Source of the DNA: Sphingomonas nostoxanthinifaciens
GTDB taxonomy: Bacteria > Pseudomonadota > Alphaproteobacteria > Sphingomonadales > Sphingomonadaceae
NCBI RefSeq assembly: GCF_019930585.1
Contig: NZ_CP082839.1
Coordinates: forward strand, 3,034,001-3,098,000
DNA length: 64,000 nucleotides
Reading direction: 5' to 3'
Shown: in pieces, positions 50,307-59,825 of the stretch
Position numbering within the stretch: position 1 is the first letter of the stretch
Layout: each line of letters begins with the position of its first letter
Translations under genes and position numbers: made by a program
Notes under the pieces: model-generated
What the model saw: the letters and a program-made list of their open reading frames with translations, nothing else
What the model was told of the DNA's origin: nothing
Databases searched by the model: none

Positions 50307-51773
50307 CTATTGGCTCGCCTCGCCGGGCGCAACGGGGGGAACCAGCTTGCCGGGGTTCATGATGCCGAGCGGATCGAGCGCCCCCTTGATCGCGCGCAGC
50401 GCCGCCAGCCGTGCGGGCGCGGCGGTGCGCGCAAAGTCGGCGAGCTTGAACTGGCCGATGCCGTGTTCGGCCGAGAGCGAGCCGCCGCGCGCGGTGACGT
50501 CGTCGTGGACGAAGCTGCTGACCGCCTTGCCCTCGGCCGCGAACCATGCGCGATCGTCGGCGCCGGCCGGCGCGCGGACGTTGAAATGGACATTGCCGTC
50601 GCCGAGATGGCCGAAGGCGAGAACGCGCGTGCCGGGGAAACGCGCCTCGACGGCGGCCTTCCCCTCCTCCAGGAAGCGCGGCATCTGCGATACGGTGACC
50701 GACACGTCGTGCTTGGCGGCCATGCCGTCGATCCGCTCAGCCTCCGACATCGACTCGCGCAGCCGCCACAGCGCCTCGGCCTGCGTCTCGTTCGCGGCGA
50801 TCACCGCATCCTCGATCAGCCCGTCGCCGGCCGCCGCGCCGAGCGCGTCGGTCAGCGCGAGCGCCGGATCGGCCGCGCCGGCGGGTGCGGTCGCCTCGAT
50901 CAGCACATGCCATAAGTGGTCGCCGGCCAGCGGCGCGCGCGTGCCGGGGATATGGCGCAGCACCAGCGCGAGCCCCTCGGCGGGCAGGATCTCGAAGCTC
51001 TCGACCGCCTCGCCCGTCGTCGCCTCCAGCCGGCGCAACAATGTCAGCGCGTCGGACGGGGTGGCGAGCCCGACCCACGCCACCGCGCGCGCGCCGACGG
51101 CAGGATAAAGGCGAAGGCTGGCGGCGGTGACGATGCCGAGCGTACCCTCCGCCCCCACCAGCAGCTGGCGCAGATCGTAGCCGCGATTGTCCTTGCGCAG
51201 TGCCGACAGCCCGTCGAACACGTCGCCCGAAGGCAGCACCGCCTCGATCCCCAGCACCAGCGACCGCATCGTGCCGAAGCGCAGCACCTGCGTGCCGCCG
51301 GCATTGGTCGAGACCAGCCCGCCGATCGTCGCGGAGCCCTTCGCCGCGAGGCTGAGCGGGAAGCGCCGGCCGATCCCCGCCGCCGCCGCGTGCAGGTCCG
51401 CCAGCACCACCCCCGCCTCGGCCACCGCGACATTGTCGTCCGCCGAGACGCTGCGGATCGCGTTCATCCGCCGCAAGGACAGCAGCAGCGCCACCCCGTC
51501 GGGCGGCGGGGTCGCGCCCGCCACCATCGAGCTGTTGCCCCCCTGCGGCACCAAAGCGACGCGGTGCGCGGCGGCAAGGCGAACAATCGCGGCGACCTCT
51601 TCGGTCGAGGCGGGCGACAGCAAGGCGGCGGCGGCCCCGGTGGCCCGGCCGCGCCAGTCGGTCAGCCACGGCGCCAGCGCCTGCGGGTCGACGGTGAAGC
51701 CTTTCGGGCCGAGCAGGCGCGCGAGGCGCGCGAGGAGCGTTGCATCCGGGGCACAGGTCATGCGCGACGCCAT
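50307..51773 (-). CDS. FAD-linked 2-hydroxyacid dehydrogenase (D-2-hydroxyglutarate / D-lactate dehydrogenase type)
   Basis: A 488-residue flavoprotein of the GlcD/D2HGDH family that oxidises a D-2-hydroxyacid and passes electrons on. FAD-binding PCMH domain: VALVPQGGNSSMVAGA (about 73-88), SLAAKGSATIGGLVSTNAGGTQVLRFG (about 143-169) and QLLVGAEGTLGIVTAASLRLYP (about 203-224). C-terminal domain: WRLRESMSEAERIDGMAAKHDVSV, GHLGDGNVHFNV and LSAEHGIGQFK. The MSEAE and KHDVSV features favour a D-2-hydroxyglutarate dehydrogenase. Start is uncertain: ATG 51773 or 51761. No second subunit is near. Confidence 0.88.
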   Translation of the reverse strand: MASRMTCAPDATLLARLARLLGPKGFTVDPQALAPWLTDWRGRATGAAAALLSPASTEEVAAIVRLAAAHRVALVPQGGNSSMVAGATPPPDGVALLLSLRRMNAIRSVSADDNVAVAEAGVVLADLHAAAAGIGRRFPLSLAAKGSATIGGLVSTNAGGTQVLRFGTMRSLVLGIEAVLPSGDVFDGLSALRKDNRGYDLRQLLVGAEGTLGIVTAASLRLYPAVGARAVAWVGLATPSDALTLLRRLEATTGEAVESFEILPAEGLALVLRHIPGTRAPLAGDHLWHVLIEATAPAGAADPALALTDALGAAAGDGLIEDAVIAANETQAEALWRLRESMSEAERIDGMAAKHDVSVTVSQMPRFLEEGKAAVEARFPGTRVLAFGHLGDGNVHFNVRAPAGADDRAWFAAEGKAVSSFVHDDVTARGGSLSAEHGIGQFKLADFARTAAPARLAALRAIKGALDPLGIMNPGKLVPPVAPGEASQ

Positions 51774-51858
51774 AGTCCCGCACGCCCCCACGGCGCCAGT
51801 TCATCCGCCATTAAAGCCCCGGCCACGAACGACGTGGCCTGCGCATGGACCAAGAATC

Positions 51859-52311
51859 GTGATCTTCCTGCTGATCGCCGGGCTGCTCGCCCTCGCGGCC
51901 GCCCCCGTGTCGGCCGCAGGCAATTCGGCCGCGCCGGCCGGAGGCGCAACGCGCATCGAATATGCCCAGGTGATCTTCCATTCGCGCGTCGTCATCCGCG
52001 TGCGCACCGCGCCGCCGCCCACGCCCGCGCCCGACGCCTGGCGCGAGAAGAAGGGGCCGCATTGCGTGCCGATGGCGGACATCGCGGGCGCGGCCGTGCT
52101 GGTGCCCAACAGCGTCGATCTGGTGCTGCGCGGGGGCCAGCGCGTTCGCGCCCGCTTCGCCGCATCATGCCCGACCCTGGATTATTATAGCGGCTTCTAC
52201 ATCGCCCCCCCGCCCGACGCGCTGATCTGCTCGGATCGCGACGTGGTGCGTGATCGCGCCGGCGGCGAATGCGCGATCGATCGCTTTCGGGCGCTCACGC
52301 TGCGCAAATAA
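51859..52311 (+). CDS. Small secreted protein, unknown function
   Basis: A 150-residue protein from a GTG at 51859. Residues 1-20 form a signal peptide (VIFLLIAGLLALAAAPVSA). The mature part has a proline-rich linker (APPPTPAPDAW) and four cysteines (in HCVPM, SCPTL, ICSDR and ECAID), which could make two disulphides in the periplasm. I recognise no family. The ribosome-binding site is weak (AAGA), and the long frame upstream is a shadow of the flavoprotein gene, so the start is provisional. Confidence 0.65.
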   Translation: MIFLLIAGLLALAAAPVSAAGNSAAPAGGATRIEYAQVIFHSRVVIRVRTAPPPTPAPDAWREKKGPHCVPMADIAGAAVLVPNSVDLVLRGGQRVRARFAASCPTLDYYSGFYIAPPPDALICSDRDVVRDRAGGECAIDRFRALTLRK

Positions 52312-52407
52312 GCGCTTTTCCTTGACAGACATGCCTGTTTCGGGCGAAGCGCCGCGCGGTTTGCGGCGCCCAGTCCCGTGCGTTCGCGGCCTTTAGCCCG
52401 GACGCCC

Positions 52408-53871
52408 ATGACCTTCGCCGACCTCGGCCTTTCCGACGAATTGCTCCGCTCGCTCGGCGACGCGGGCTATGTGACACCCACCGCCATTCAGGCCGCCGCG
52501 ATTCCGCCGGTACTGATGAACCGCGATCTGATCGGGATCGCCCAGACCGGCACTGGCAAGACGGCGAGCTTCGTGCTGCCGATGATCGACGTGCTCGCGC
52601 ACGGGCGCACCCGCGCGATGATGCCGCGCTCGCTGATCCTCGAGCCGACGCGCGAACTGGCCGCGCAGGTCGCCGAGAATTTCGAGAAATACGGCAAGTA
52701 TCACAAGCTCTCGATGGCGCTGCTGATCGGCGGCGTCTCGATGGGCGACCAGTTGAAGGCGCTCGAAAAGGGCGTCGACGTCCTGATCGCGACGCCGGGC
52801 CGGCTGATGGACCTGTTCGCGCGCGGCAAGATCCTGCTGTCGGGCTGCTCGATCCTGGTGATCGACGAGGCGGATCGGATGCTCGACATGGGCTTCATCC
52901 CCGACATCGAGGAGATTTGCACCAAGCTCCCGGCGACGCGGCAGACCTTGCTGTTCTCCGCGACGATGCCGGCGCCGATCAAGAAACTGGCCGATCGCTT
53001 CCTGTCCAATCCCAAGCAGGTCGAGGTGACGCGCGCCGCCAGCGCCAACGCCGCGATCGAGCAGGCGGTGGTCGAGACCAGCACGCGCGGCAAGCGCGAC
53101 ACGCTGCGCGGCCTGCTGCGCGCCGACGACGTCACCACTGCGATCATCTTCTCCAATCGCAAGACGATGGTGCGCGATTTGACCGACGCGCTGCGTCGCG
53201 ACGGCTTTGCCGCCGGACAGATCCATGGCGACATGGAGCAGCCCGAGCGCCTGCGCGAGCTCGACCGCTTCAAAGCGGGCGAGATCAACATCCTGGTGGC
53301 ATCCGACGTCGCGGCACGCGGGCTGGACATCAAGGGCGTCAGCCACGTCTTCAACTTCGACGTGCCATGGCATCCGGACGATTATGTCCACCGCATCGGC
53401 CGCACGGGACGCGGCGGCGCGACCGGCAAGGCGATCACGCTGGTGACGCCCGAGGACGCCGAGGCGATCGAGAATATCGAGAAGCTGACCGGCACCAAGA
53501 TTCCGCGCATCGGCAAGGCGGCGGCACCCGCCGGGCCGGCCGAAACCGCCGAGGAGGCACCCCTGCCCGAACGGCGCGAACCGCGTCGCGGCAGCCGTGG
53601 CGGCAAGGAGCGCGGCCCGCGGGTCGACAAGGAACGCGGCGCACCCCGCGAGGAACGCGCGCCGCGCGAAGAGCGCGCACCCCGTGAGGAACGCGCCCCC
53701 CGTGAGGAACGTGCCCCGCGCGAAGAGCGGCGTCCGGCCAAGGAAGAGGCCCGGCCGAAGCCCGAGCCGCGGCGGCGCGAGTCGCAGCGCGAGGATGGGC
53801 CCGACGATGGCTGGAACGGCCCGGTGCCGTCCTTCCTGAACTACGGCTTCTCGCTGCCCGCCGACGAATAG
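52408..53871 (+). CDS. rhlE: DEAD-box RNA helicase, RhlE type, with APREER repeat tail
   Basis: A 487-residue ATP-dependent RNA helicase. Q motif FADLGLSDELLRSL and TPTAIQ at the start; Walker A AQTGTGKT near residue 46; PTRELAAQV; DEADRMLDMGF near 152; SATMP near 184; ASDVAARGLDI near 296 and HRIGRTGRGG near 330. From about residue 370 the tail is disordered and charged and contains five exact copies of the six-residue unit APREER (53641-53730), then ends with DGWNGPVPSFLNYGF. Probably acts in ribosome assembly or mRNA turnover. Symbol given by type. Confidence 0.92.
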   Translation: MTFADLGLSDELLRSLGDAGYVTPTAIQAAAIPPVLMNRDLIGIAQTGTGKTASFVLPMIDVLAHGRTRAMMPRSLILEPTRELAAQVAENFEKYGKYHKLSMALLIGGVSMGDQLKALEKGVDVLIATPGRLMDLFARGKILLSGCSILVIDEADRMLDMGFIPDIEEICTKLPATRQTLLFSATMPAPIKKLADRFLSNPKQVEVTRAASANAAIEQAVVETSTRGKRDTLRGLLRADDVTTAIIFSNRKTMVRDLTDALRRDGFAAGQIHGDMEQPERLRELDRFKAGEINILVASDVAARGLDIKGVSHVFNFDVPWHPDDYVHRIGRTGRGGATGKAITLVTPEDAEAIENIEKLTGTKIPRIGKAAAPAGPAETAEEAPLPERREPRRGSRGGKERGPRVDKERGAPREERAPREERAPREERAPREERAPREERRPAKEEARPKPEPRRRESQREDGPDDGWNGPVPSFLNYGFSLPADE

Positions 53872-53899
53872 ACGGCCCCCCGCGCCGTCATCCGCATTC

Positions 53900-53984
53900 C
53901 GTCATCCCAGCGCAGGCTGGGATCTCGCGAGGTGCGCACGGCGCTGGCCATAAGCGCGAGATGCCAGCCTGCGCTGGCATGACG
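53900..53984. repeat. Long palindrome between the helicase and ahpF (family A)
   Basis: An arm of 30 bases beginning CGTCATCCCAGCGCAGGCTGG at 53900 (read in two parts) is matched almost perfectly inverted, ending at 53984 (CCTGCGCTGGCATGACG). The arms end in CGTCAT/ATGACG, as in the 13.9 kb element. It separates convergent genes. Confidence 0.8.
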
Positions 53985-54041
53985 GTGTTAAAGCCGGAGT
54001 GACGCGAGGAGCAGGCCGAACGCCCGCTCCCCCGCCCCCGT

Positions 54042-55640
54042 TCAGGCGGCGACCGCCTCGCGCTCGATCTCGGCTTCCTGCTCGGGCGTGAGCCGGATGA
54101 GATAGTCGAACGCCGACAGCGCCGCCTTCGAGCCCTCGCCCATCGCGATCACGATCTGCTTGTAGGGCACCGTCGTCGCGTCGCCCGCCGCGAAGATGCC
54201 GGGCACCGAGGTGGCGCCGCGGGCATCGACCTCGATCTCGCCGCGCGGGCTGAGCGCGACCGTGCCGTGCAACCACTCGGTGTTCGGCACGAGGCCGATC
54301 TGGACGAAGATGCCCGCCAGCTCGACGCGGTGGGTCGCGTCGGTGGTGCGGTCGCGATAGGTCAGCGCGACGACCTTCTCGCCATCGCCATGCACCTCGG
54401 TCGTCAGCGCCGAGGTGATGACGACGACGTTCGGCAGGCTGTGGAGCTTGCGCTGCAGCACCGCGTCGGCGCGCAATTCCTCGCCGAACTCGATCAGCGT
54501 GACGTGCGCGACGATGCCGGCAAGGTCGATCGCCGCCTCGACGCCCGAATTGCCGCCACCGATCACCGCGACGCGCTTGCCCTTGAACAGCGGGCCGTCG
54601 CAGTGCGGGCAATAGGCCACGCCCTTGTTGCGATATTCCTCCTCGCCGGGGACGCCCATCTGCCGCCAGCGCGCGCCGGTGGAGAGGATGATGGTCTTGG
54701 CCTTCAGCGCGGCGCCATTCTCCAGCACCACCTCGTGCAGGCCGCCGACATGCGGCGCCGGGATGAGGGTCTCGGCGCGCTGGAGGTTCATGATGTCCAC
54801 CTCATAGTCGCGGACATGGCTCTCCAGATGCGCGGCGAGCTTCGGGCCTTCGGTGTGCGATACCGAGACGAAGTTCTCGATCGCCATCGTGTCGAGCACC
54901 TGCCCGCCGAAGCGTTCGGCGGCGATGCCGGTGCGGATGCCCTTGCGCGCGGTATAGATCGCCGCCGCCGCCCCGGCGGGGCCGCCGCCGATCACCAGCA
55001 CGTCGAACGCATCCTTCGCCTTGATCTTCTCGGCGGCGCGCGCCTGCGCACCGGTATCGAGCTTGGCGACGATCTGCTCCAGCTCCATGCGGCCCTGGCC
55101 GAACGGCTCGCCGTTCAGGAACACGGTCGGCACCGCCATCACCTTGCGGTCGGTCACCTCGTCCTGGAACAACGCGCCGTCGATCGCGACGTGGCTGACG
55201 CGCGGATTGAGCACGCTCATTAGGTTCAGCGCCTGCACCACGTCGGGGCAGTTCTGGCACGAGAGCGAGAAATAGGTTTCGAAGTGGAAATCGCCATCGA
55301 GCGCCTTCACCTGCTCGACCACCTCCTGCGCCTCCTTCGACGGATGGCCGCCGACCTGCAGCAGCGCCAGCACGAGGCTGGTGAATTCGTGGCCCATCGG
55401 CAGGCCGGCGAAGCGGACGCCGATATCGGTGCCGACGCGGCGGATCATGAAGCTCGGGGTGCGGGCATCGCCTTCGCGCAGCACGGAGATCTTCTCCGGC
55501 GCGAGGACCGCGATGTCTTCCAGCAGCTTGGCCAGTTCCAGCGACTTGGCGCTGTCGTCCAGCGAGGCGACCAGCTCGATCGGCTGGCGGATGTTGACGA
55601 GATAGGCCTTCAGCTGGCCCTTGAGATTTGCGTCCAGCAT
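54042..55640 (-). CDS. ahpF: Alkyl hydroperoxide reductase subunit F
   Basis: NADH:AhpC oxidoreductase, 532 residues, full family length. The N-terminal double thioredoxin-like domain (about 1-195) holds the redox pair CQNC near residue 129. The flavin part has FAD motif [17 protein letters not shown] near residue 213 and the second redox pair CPHCDGP near residue 344 next to NAD-binding [17 protein letters not shown]. It lies 76 bases downstream of ahpC in the same direction. No oxyR is adjacent. Confidence 0.97.
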   Translation of the reverse strand: MLDANLKGQLKAYLVNIRQPIELVASLDDSAKSLELAKLLEDIAVLAPEKISVLREGDARTPSFMIRRVGTDIGVRFAGLPMGHEFTSLVLALLQVGGHPSKEAQEVVEQVKALDGDFHFETYFSLSCQNCPDVVQALNLMSVLNPRVSHVAIDGALFQDEVTDRKVMAVPTVFLNGEPFGQGRMELEQIVAKLDTGAQARAAEKIKAKDAFDVLVIGGGPAGAAAAIYTARKGIRTGIAAERFGGQVLDTMAIENFVSVSHTEGPKLAAHLESHVRDYEVDIMNLQRAETLIPAPHVGGLHEVVLENGAALKAKTIILSTGARWRQMGVPGEEEYRNKGVAYCPHCDGPLFKGKRVAVIGGGNSGVEAAIDLAGIVAHVTLIEFGEELRADAVLQRKLHSLPNVVVITSALTTEVHGDGEKVVALTYRDRTTDATHRVELAGIFVQIGLVPNTEWLHGTVALSPRGEIEVDARGATSVPGIFAAGDATTVPYKQIVIAMGEGSKAALSAFDYLIRLTPEQEAEIEREAVAA

Positions 55641-55716
55641 GTTGGATCTCCGTTACGGTCGGGCGATATCCGGGACGGCGCCTGCCGCCCCGGATATCGT
55701 CATCGTGTCGTCGGGC

Positions 55717-56280
55717 TCAGATCTTGCCGACGAGGTCGAGCGACGGTGCGAGCGTCTCTTCGCCCTGCTCCCACTTGGCGGGGCAGACTTCGCCCGGATG
55801 GGCGGCGACATACTGCGCGGCCTTAACCTTGCGCAGCAGCTCGGTCGCGTTGCGGCCGACGCCCTCGGCGGTGACTTCCATGAACTGGATCACGCCGTCC
55901 GGATCGACCAGGAAGGTGCCGCGATCGGCCAGACCCTGACCGGCACGCAGAACCTCGAAGTTGGTCGCGAGGACGTGGTTCTGGTCGCCCAGCATGTAAT
56001 AGTTGATCTTGCCGATCGCGGGCGAGGTGTCGTGCCACGCCTTGTGGCTGAAGTGCGTGTCAGTCGAGACCGAATAGACCTCGACGTCCATGCCCTTGAG
56101 CGTCTCGTAATGATCGGCGAGATCTTCGAGCTCGGTCGGGCAGACGAACGTGAAGTCGGCCGGGTAGAAGAAGAAGATCGCCCACTTGCCCTTCACGTCG
56201 GCGTCGGTGACGGTGACGAACTTGCCTTCCTTGAAGGCCTGCGCCTCAAACGGCTTGATGGTGGTGTTGATGAGGGCCAC
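55717..56280 (-). CDS. ahpC: Alkyl hydroperoxide reductase subunit C
   Basis: Two-cysteine peroxiredoxin that reduces organic peroxides, hydrogen peroxide and peroxynitrite with AhpF. The 187-residue protein has the peroxidatic Cys in [13 protein letters not shown] near residue 47 and the resolving Cys in [15 protein letters not shown] near residue 166, both conserved. It starts at a GTG (56280) behind AAGGAG. First gene of ahpCF. A TAGATA hexamer about 40 bases upstream may be part of its promoter; no clear OxyR site was found. Confidence 0.97.
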   Translation of the reverse strand: MALINTTIKPFEAQAFKEGKFVTVTDADVKGKWAIFFFYPADFTFVCPTELEDLADHYETLKGMDVEVYSVSTDTHFSHKAWHDTSPAIGKINYYMLGDQNHVLATNFEVLRAGQGLADRGTFLVDPDGVIQFMEVTAEGVGRNATELLRKVKAAQYVAAHPGEVCPAKWEQGEETLAPSLDLVGKI

Positions 56281-56393
56281 TGCGCTGCTCCTTGGCTTCG
56301 TTGATCGGGGAGGTCCCCTATCTAGTAAGCAGGTGCAGCAAAAGAAAACAGTTTAATCCGGCTGAGTTGATCGACTGGATCGATCAACGCGCA

Positions 56394-56789
56394 TCAGGCC
56401 GACGCGCCGACCCGACGCCCGCCGCGCCGACGGATGATGTTCTCCAGCAAGACCTCGGCCTGCTCGAGCGAGAAGCCGGCCTCGACGAACGCGCTGCGAT
56501 CCGAGCGCGCGACGACGCCGCCATGATGCCAGGCGAGGACCGCGAAACGACGCAGCGCCTCCAGCCGGGGGTTGGCGAGCCGCGACTTGGCGCCGTTGCT
56601 GCCGAACAGTCGATGCAGCGCGGCGGCGATCCGGCCCGGATTGCCGAGGCTGGAGGGGCGATCACGCTCAGCCAGCGCGATCACCAGCCATTCCAGCGCG
56701 GAAAAGCCGGTTGCGGCTGCCGCCTCGCTGGTCATCAGCATGGCCGCTCCGCCCGTCAGACCTGCAGTGCTCAAATCCAGATAGCCCAT
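56394..56789 (-). CDS. 131-residue protein of unknown function under a two-palindrome promoter
   Basis: A 131-residue, mostly helical protein starting MGYLDLSTAGLTGGAAMLMTSEAAAATGFSALEWLVIALAERDR (shown for orientation in the first 20 residues MGYLDLSTAGLTGGAAMLMT). A strong AGGAGG ribosome-binding site lies six bases before ATG 56789. The middle has a basic RLFGSNGAKSRLANPRLEALRRF stretch and the C-terminus ends in RRRGGRR, so nucleic-acid contact is possible. No signal peptide and no recognised family. Its promoter carries twin palindromes, which suggests it is repressed or induced by a dedicated regulator. Confidence 0.75.
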   Translation of the reverse strand: MGYLDLSTAGLTGGAAMLMTSEAAAATGFSALEWLVIALAERDRPSSLGNPGRIAAALHRLFGSNGAKSRLANPRLEALRRFAVLAWHHGGVVARSDRSAFVEAGFSLEQAEVLLENIIRRRGGRRVGASA

Positions 56790-56824
56790 CGCCGCCTCCT
56801 GCCGGGTCCTCGCCCGGGTCTTCA

Positions 56825-56838
56825 ATACCAAGCGGTAT
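56825..56838. promoter_or_regulatory. Palindromic operator-like site overlapping a -10 box
   Basis: ATACC-AAGC-GGTAT is a perfect 14-bp inverted repeat with a four-base spacer. It overlaps the -10 hexamer (TATACC, minus strand) of the promoter read at 56834-56862. Its sister site at 56872-56885 has the same arm/spacer layout. Confidence 0.6.
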
Positions 56839-56862
56839 ATAAAGCGCGCCGCAGTGCGTCAA
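56834..56862 (-). promoter_or_regulatory. Sigma-70-type promoter of the 131-residue gene
   Basis: On the minus strand TTGACG (56862-56857) and TATACC (56839-56834) are 17 bases apart, 45 bases upstream of ATG 56789. It is among the better sigma-70 matches in the window and is bracketed by two similar palindromes. Confidence 0.6.
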
Positions 56863-56871
56863 CCGCTTTCC

Positions 56872-56885
56872 GTACCGTGTGGTAC
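56872..56885. promoter_or_regulatory. Second palindromic operator-like site upstream of the -35 box
   Basis: GTACC-GTGT-GGTAC is a perfect 14-bp inverted repeat, ten bases upstream of the -35 hexamer and 47 bases (centre to centre) from the ATACC-n4-GGTAT site. Shared arms (RTACC/GGTAY) suggest both bind the same dimer. Confidence 0.55.
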
Positions 56886-56937
56886 TCTTTTTTGGAGCAG
56901 CGCTCGTTTCGGCTCCATGAACGGATCGGAAAGTCGC

Positions 56938-59112
56938 TCAGGCGTGCGGCGAACCGCCCGGCTTCGTCTGCCAGAGGAGGAAGGCGTAGGTATCGGCCGC
57001 CTCGCGATCCTGCTGCGCGCGGGTCGAACCGATGCCGTGGCCGGCATCGTAATCCACCCGCAGCAGGATCGGCTTGCCCGAGGTCGACGCCGCCTGCAGC
57101 CGTGCGGTCATCTTGGCGACGTGGAACGGCGCGACCCGCGGATCGGTGACGCCGGTCGTGAGCAAGACCGCGGGATAGGCCGTGCCGTCCTTGACCGCAT
57201 GATAGCTGTCGATCGCCTTCAGGTAGCGATAGCCGTCCGGATCGGCGATCGCACCCCATTCGGGCTCCTCGCCATAGCCGTTCTGCTCGACCACGTAGCG
57301 CAGCGGATTCGACCAGCCGACGCCGTCGATCACCGCCGCGAACAGATCGGGCCGCTCGGTCAGCGCGCGGCCCACGGTGATGCCGCCCGCCGAGCGACCG
57401 CCGATCGCAAGATGCGCGGGTGACGTGTAGCGCTTGACGCAGATGTCCTGGCAGACGTCGATCAGGTCGCGCCACGTATTCGGCTTGTTGGCGAGCTGGC
57501 CGGCCTTGTGCCACTCGCGCCCATATTCGCCGCCGCCGCGCACATTGGCATAGCCGACCACCGCGCCCTGATCGATCAGCGCCAGCTGCCGTTGCTGGAA
57601 GCTCGGCGTGTAGGCGGCGGCGCCATAGGAGCCGTAAGCCGATATCCAGCACGGCGCGCTGCCGTCGAGCTTCATCCCCTTCCGGTAGATCAATGTGTAC
57701 GGCACCTTCGTGCCGTCGCGCACGGTCGCGAAGAAGCGTTTCGCTTCATAGGGAGAGGTATCGATCGCCGGGCGCGGCGTGATCCCGGTATCCGCCACCC
57801 GACCCGCCGCATCCACCGACCAGATGCCGGTCGGCGTCAGCCAGCCCGACAGCGGCATCAGCACGCCCGGCAGATCGGGCTCGGCGAAGACCGCGCCGAT
57901 CGTCCCGTCGAACGGCAGCGCCACCTCGGCCACCCGCCCGTCGCGCCCGAGTCGGCGCAGGCGGCTGATCCCGCCATCCATGATCTTGAGATACAGCCCA
58001 TCCTTCGCGCGGGCGATGTCCTCGATCACCTGCGCGCCCTGCGGTACGACCACGGTGGCGGTGGCGAGGCTCGGGGCCGAAGCGTGCATGCGGACGATGC
58101 GGCCGCGCGGGCTGCCCTTGTTGACGAGCAGATAGAGATCGTCACCGTCGATCTCGGCCGACGTCACCTCGTCGGGAAAATCGGTGACCGGCACCCAGCG
58201 CGCCTTGCCCGCGAGCGCGTCGGCGACCGGCGCCACGAACATGCGCGCCTCCGGCCGAACATCGCCGAGACCCAGGATCGCGTAGCGCGACCCCGGGAAG
58301 GTCAGCACATAAGGCGCCTGGATCTTCTCGAAGACGATCGCGGGGTCGAGCCCGCGCTTCATCACGATCGGATCGGTCGACGGATCGGTGCCGATGCGGT
58401 GGAAGCGCGCCTGGCTGTCGAGGAAGCGCTCGGGCGTGTCGACCGCGCCGGTGAGCTGGTTGTAGAAAAAGCCGGTGCCATCATCCAGCCAGCGCGGATC
58501 GGCCATCTGCGTGTTGGCGATGCGCTCGGGCAGATCGTGGCCGTCGGCGACGGTCAGGATGTGCAGCACCGAATCCTCGCTGCCGTCCTTCGACACGCCG
58601 TAGACGACCTTGTCGCCGGCCGGCGACGCATGCCACCAGTCGAGCGAATAATGTCCGACGCCCGCCGCGCTCATCGCCGTCGGATCGACCAGCACGCGAT
58701 CCGCGCCGTTCTCGCGCACGAACAGCTTGAAATTGTCGGCGCCGAGCGGGCGCTGCTGGAAGAAGATGCGGCCGCCGGCGCGCTGCACCTTGCTGGTCAG
58801 CACGATATCGCCCGACAGCTGCTGGATGCGGGCGAGCAGCGCATCGCGGCCGGGCAATCGATCGAGCACCGCACGGGTGCGATCGTTCTGCGCCTTCAGA
58901 TAAGGCAGCCAGTCCGGATCCTTGTCATTCTCCATCCAGCGATAGCGATCGACCAGGGTCTCGCCGAAATAGGTGTCGCGCGTCGGCGTCAGCTTCGCGA
59001 CCGGCGCGGGCGGCACCACGATTGCCGGCGAGGCCGCCCTGCCCCGCGCCGCGACTGCCGCGCCGACCAACGATGCAGCGCTCCCCGCAAGCAATTGCCG
59101 CCGATCGATCAT
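56938..59112 (-). CDS. Prolyl oligopeptidase family serine peptidase (S9), exported
   Basis: A 724-residue peptidase from ATG 59112 (GGGGG seven bases before). The N-terminus, MIDRRQLLAGSAASLVGAAVAA, is a twin-arginine-type signal, so the folded enzyme is exported to the periplasm. A seven-bladed propeller domain (about 60-430) precedes the alpha/beta hydrolase. Catalytic triad: Ser in IGGRSAGGITVGRAL (near 575), Asp in TGVTDPRVAPFH (near 660) and His in DYDAGHGIG (near 695). It cleaves short peptides after proline or similar residues. An ATG six bases upstream is an alternative start. Confidence 0.92.
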   Translation of the reverse strand: MIDRRQLLAGSAASLVGAAVAARGRAASPAIVVPPAPVAKLTPTRDTYFGETLVDRYRWMENDKDPDWLPYLKAQNDRTRAVLDRLPGRDALLARIQQLSGDIVLTSKVQRAGGRIFFQQRPLGADNFKLFVRENGADRVLVDPTAMSAAGVGHYSLDWWHASPAGDKVVYGVSKDGSEDSVLHILTVADGHDLPERIANTQMADPRWLDDGTGFFYNQLTGAVDTPERFLDSQARFHRIGTDPSTDPIVMKRGLDPAIVFEKIQAPYVLTFPGSRYAILGLGDVRPEARMFVAPVADALAGKARWVPVTDFPDEVTSAEIDGDDLYLLVNKGSPRGRIVRMHASAPSLATATVVVPQGAQVIEDIARAKDGLYLKIMDGGISRLRRLGRDGRVAEVALPFDGTIGAVFAEPDLPGVLMPLSGWLTPTGIWSVDAAGRVADTGITPRPAIDTSPYEAKRFFATVRDGTKVPYTLIYRKGMKLDGSAPCWISAYGSYGAAAYTPSFQQRQLALIDQGAVVGYANVRGGGEYGREWHKAGQLANKPNTWRDLIDVCQDICVKRYTSPAHLAIGGRSAGGITVGRALTERPDLFAAVIDGVGWSNPLRYVVEQNGYGEEPEWGAIADPDGYRYLKAIDSYHAVKDGTAYPAVLLTTGVTDPRVAPFHVAKMTARLQAASTSGKPILLRVDYDAGHGIGSTRAQQDREAADTYAFLLWQTKPGGSPHA

Positions 59113-59244
59113 GAACATGCCCCCGATATCATCGTCGCTCCACATGCCAGCGCCGCCGCCCTGCGAGAAGGTCCGCCGTGACACACCCCACGGCAATTCG
59201 CAGGCGCTTACCCATCCGCCCCGCCCCCGCTAGAGCGCCGGGCG

Positions 59245-59814
59245 ATGCGGATTTCCTGCCGGCACATCGCGACCCTGCCGCTTCTGCTGGCGCTGTGCGC
59301 GTGCGCCGGCGGGTTCCGGCCGGTGAGCGACGCGCCGATCCGGATCGGCCGGCCCTATGCGGTGCGCGGCAAGACCTACGTGCCCGCCGCCGATCCGAGC
59401 TACGACATGCTCGGTTTTGCGAGCTGGTATGGCGGCGAATCGGGCAATCGCACCGCGAATGGCGAGCGCTTCCGCCCCGACTGGATCACCGCCGCGCACA
59501 CCACGTTGCCGCTGCCGACCTATGTCGAGGTGACGGCGCTCGACACCGGGCGGCGCATCATCGTGCGCATCAACGATCGCGGCCCGTTCGTGCGCGGCCC
59601 GCGCATCCTCGATCTGTCGCGCGGCGCGGCGGAGCAGCTTGGCGTGCGGGCCAAGGGGATGGCGGCGGTCCGTGTCCGCCGGATCGAGCCGAGCGAGGCG
59701 GATCGCCGCCGGCTCCAGCGCGGCCGGCCGGCGCAGGCGCTGCCGCCGGTGCCGGAGGAGACGCTCCGCAGCCTGCGCGCGCAACTCGCGGCGGGGCCGG
59801 CCCAACAGCCTTAA
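59245..59814 (+). CDS. rlpA: RlpA-like lipoprotein (septal ring lytic transglycosylase family)
   Basis: A 189-residue lipoprotein. The signal peptide ends with lipobox LCAC (Cys near residue 20). A double-psi beta-barrel domain (about 55-145) follows: LGFASWYGGESGNRTANGERF, with the catalytic-type Glu/Asp pattern, AAHTTLPLPTYVEVT and IIVRINDRGPFVRGPRILDLSRGAAEQLG. There is no SPOR domain, unlike longer RlpA proteins, so recruitment to the septum may differ. RlpA cleaves naked glycan strands during division in some bacteria. Outer membrane location inferred from the lipobox. Confidence 0.9.
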   Translation: MRISCRHIATLPLLLALCACAGGFRPVSDAPIRIGRPYAVRGKTYVPAADPSYDMLGFASWYGGESGNRTANGERFRPDWITAAHTTLPLPTYVEVTALDTGRRIIVRINDRGPFVRGPRILDLSRGAAEQLGVRAKGMAAVRVRRIEPSEADRRRLQRGRPAQALPPVPEETLRSLRAQLAAGPAQQP

Positions 59815-59825
59815 ACTCAACCGTC

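Noticed and set aside
53641..53730. Regular 18-base repeats that might look like a CRISPR or minisatellite
   Set aside because: The units are contiguous, without spacers, in frame within the helicase gene, and encode APREER five times.
56281..56393. OxyR binding site upstream of ahpC
   Set aside because: Only a TAGATA-like fragment is seen; the four ATAG/CTAT half-sites are not in register.
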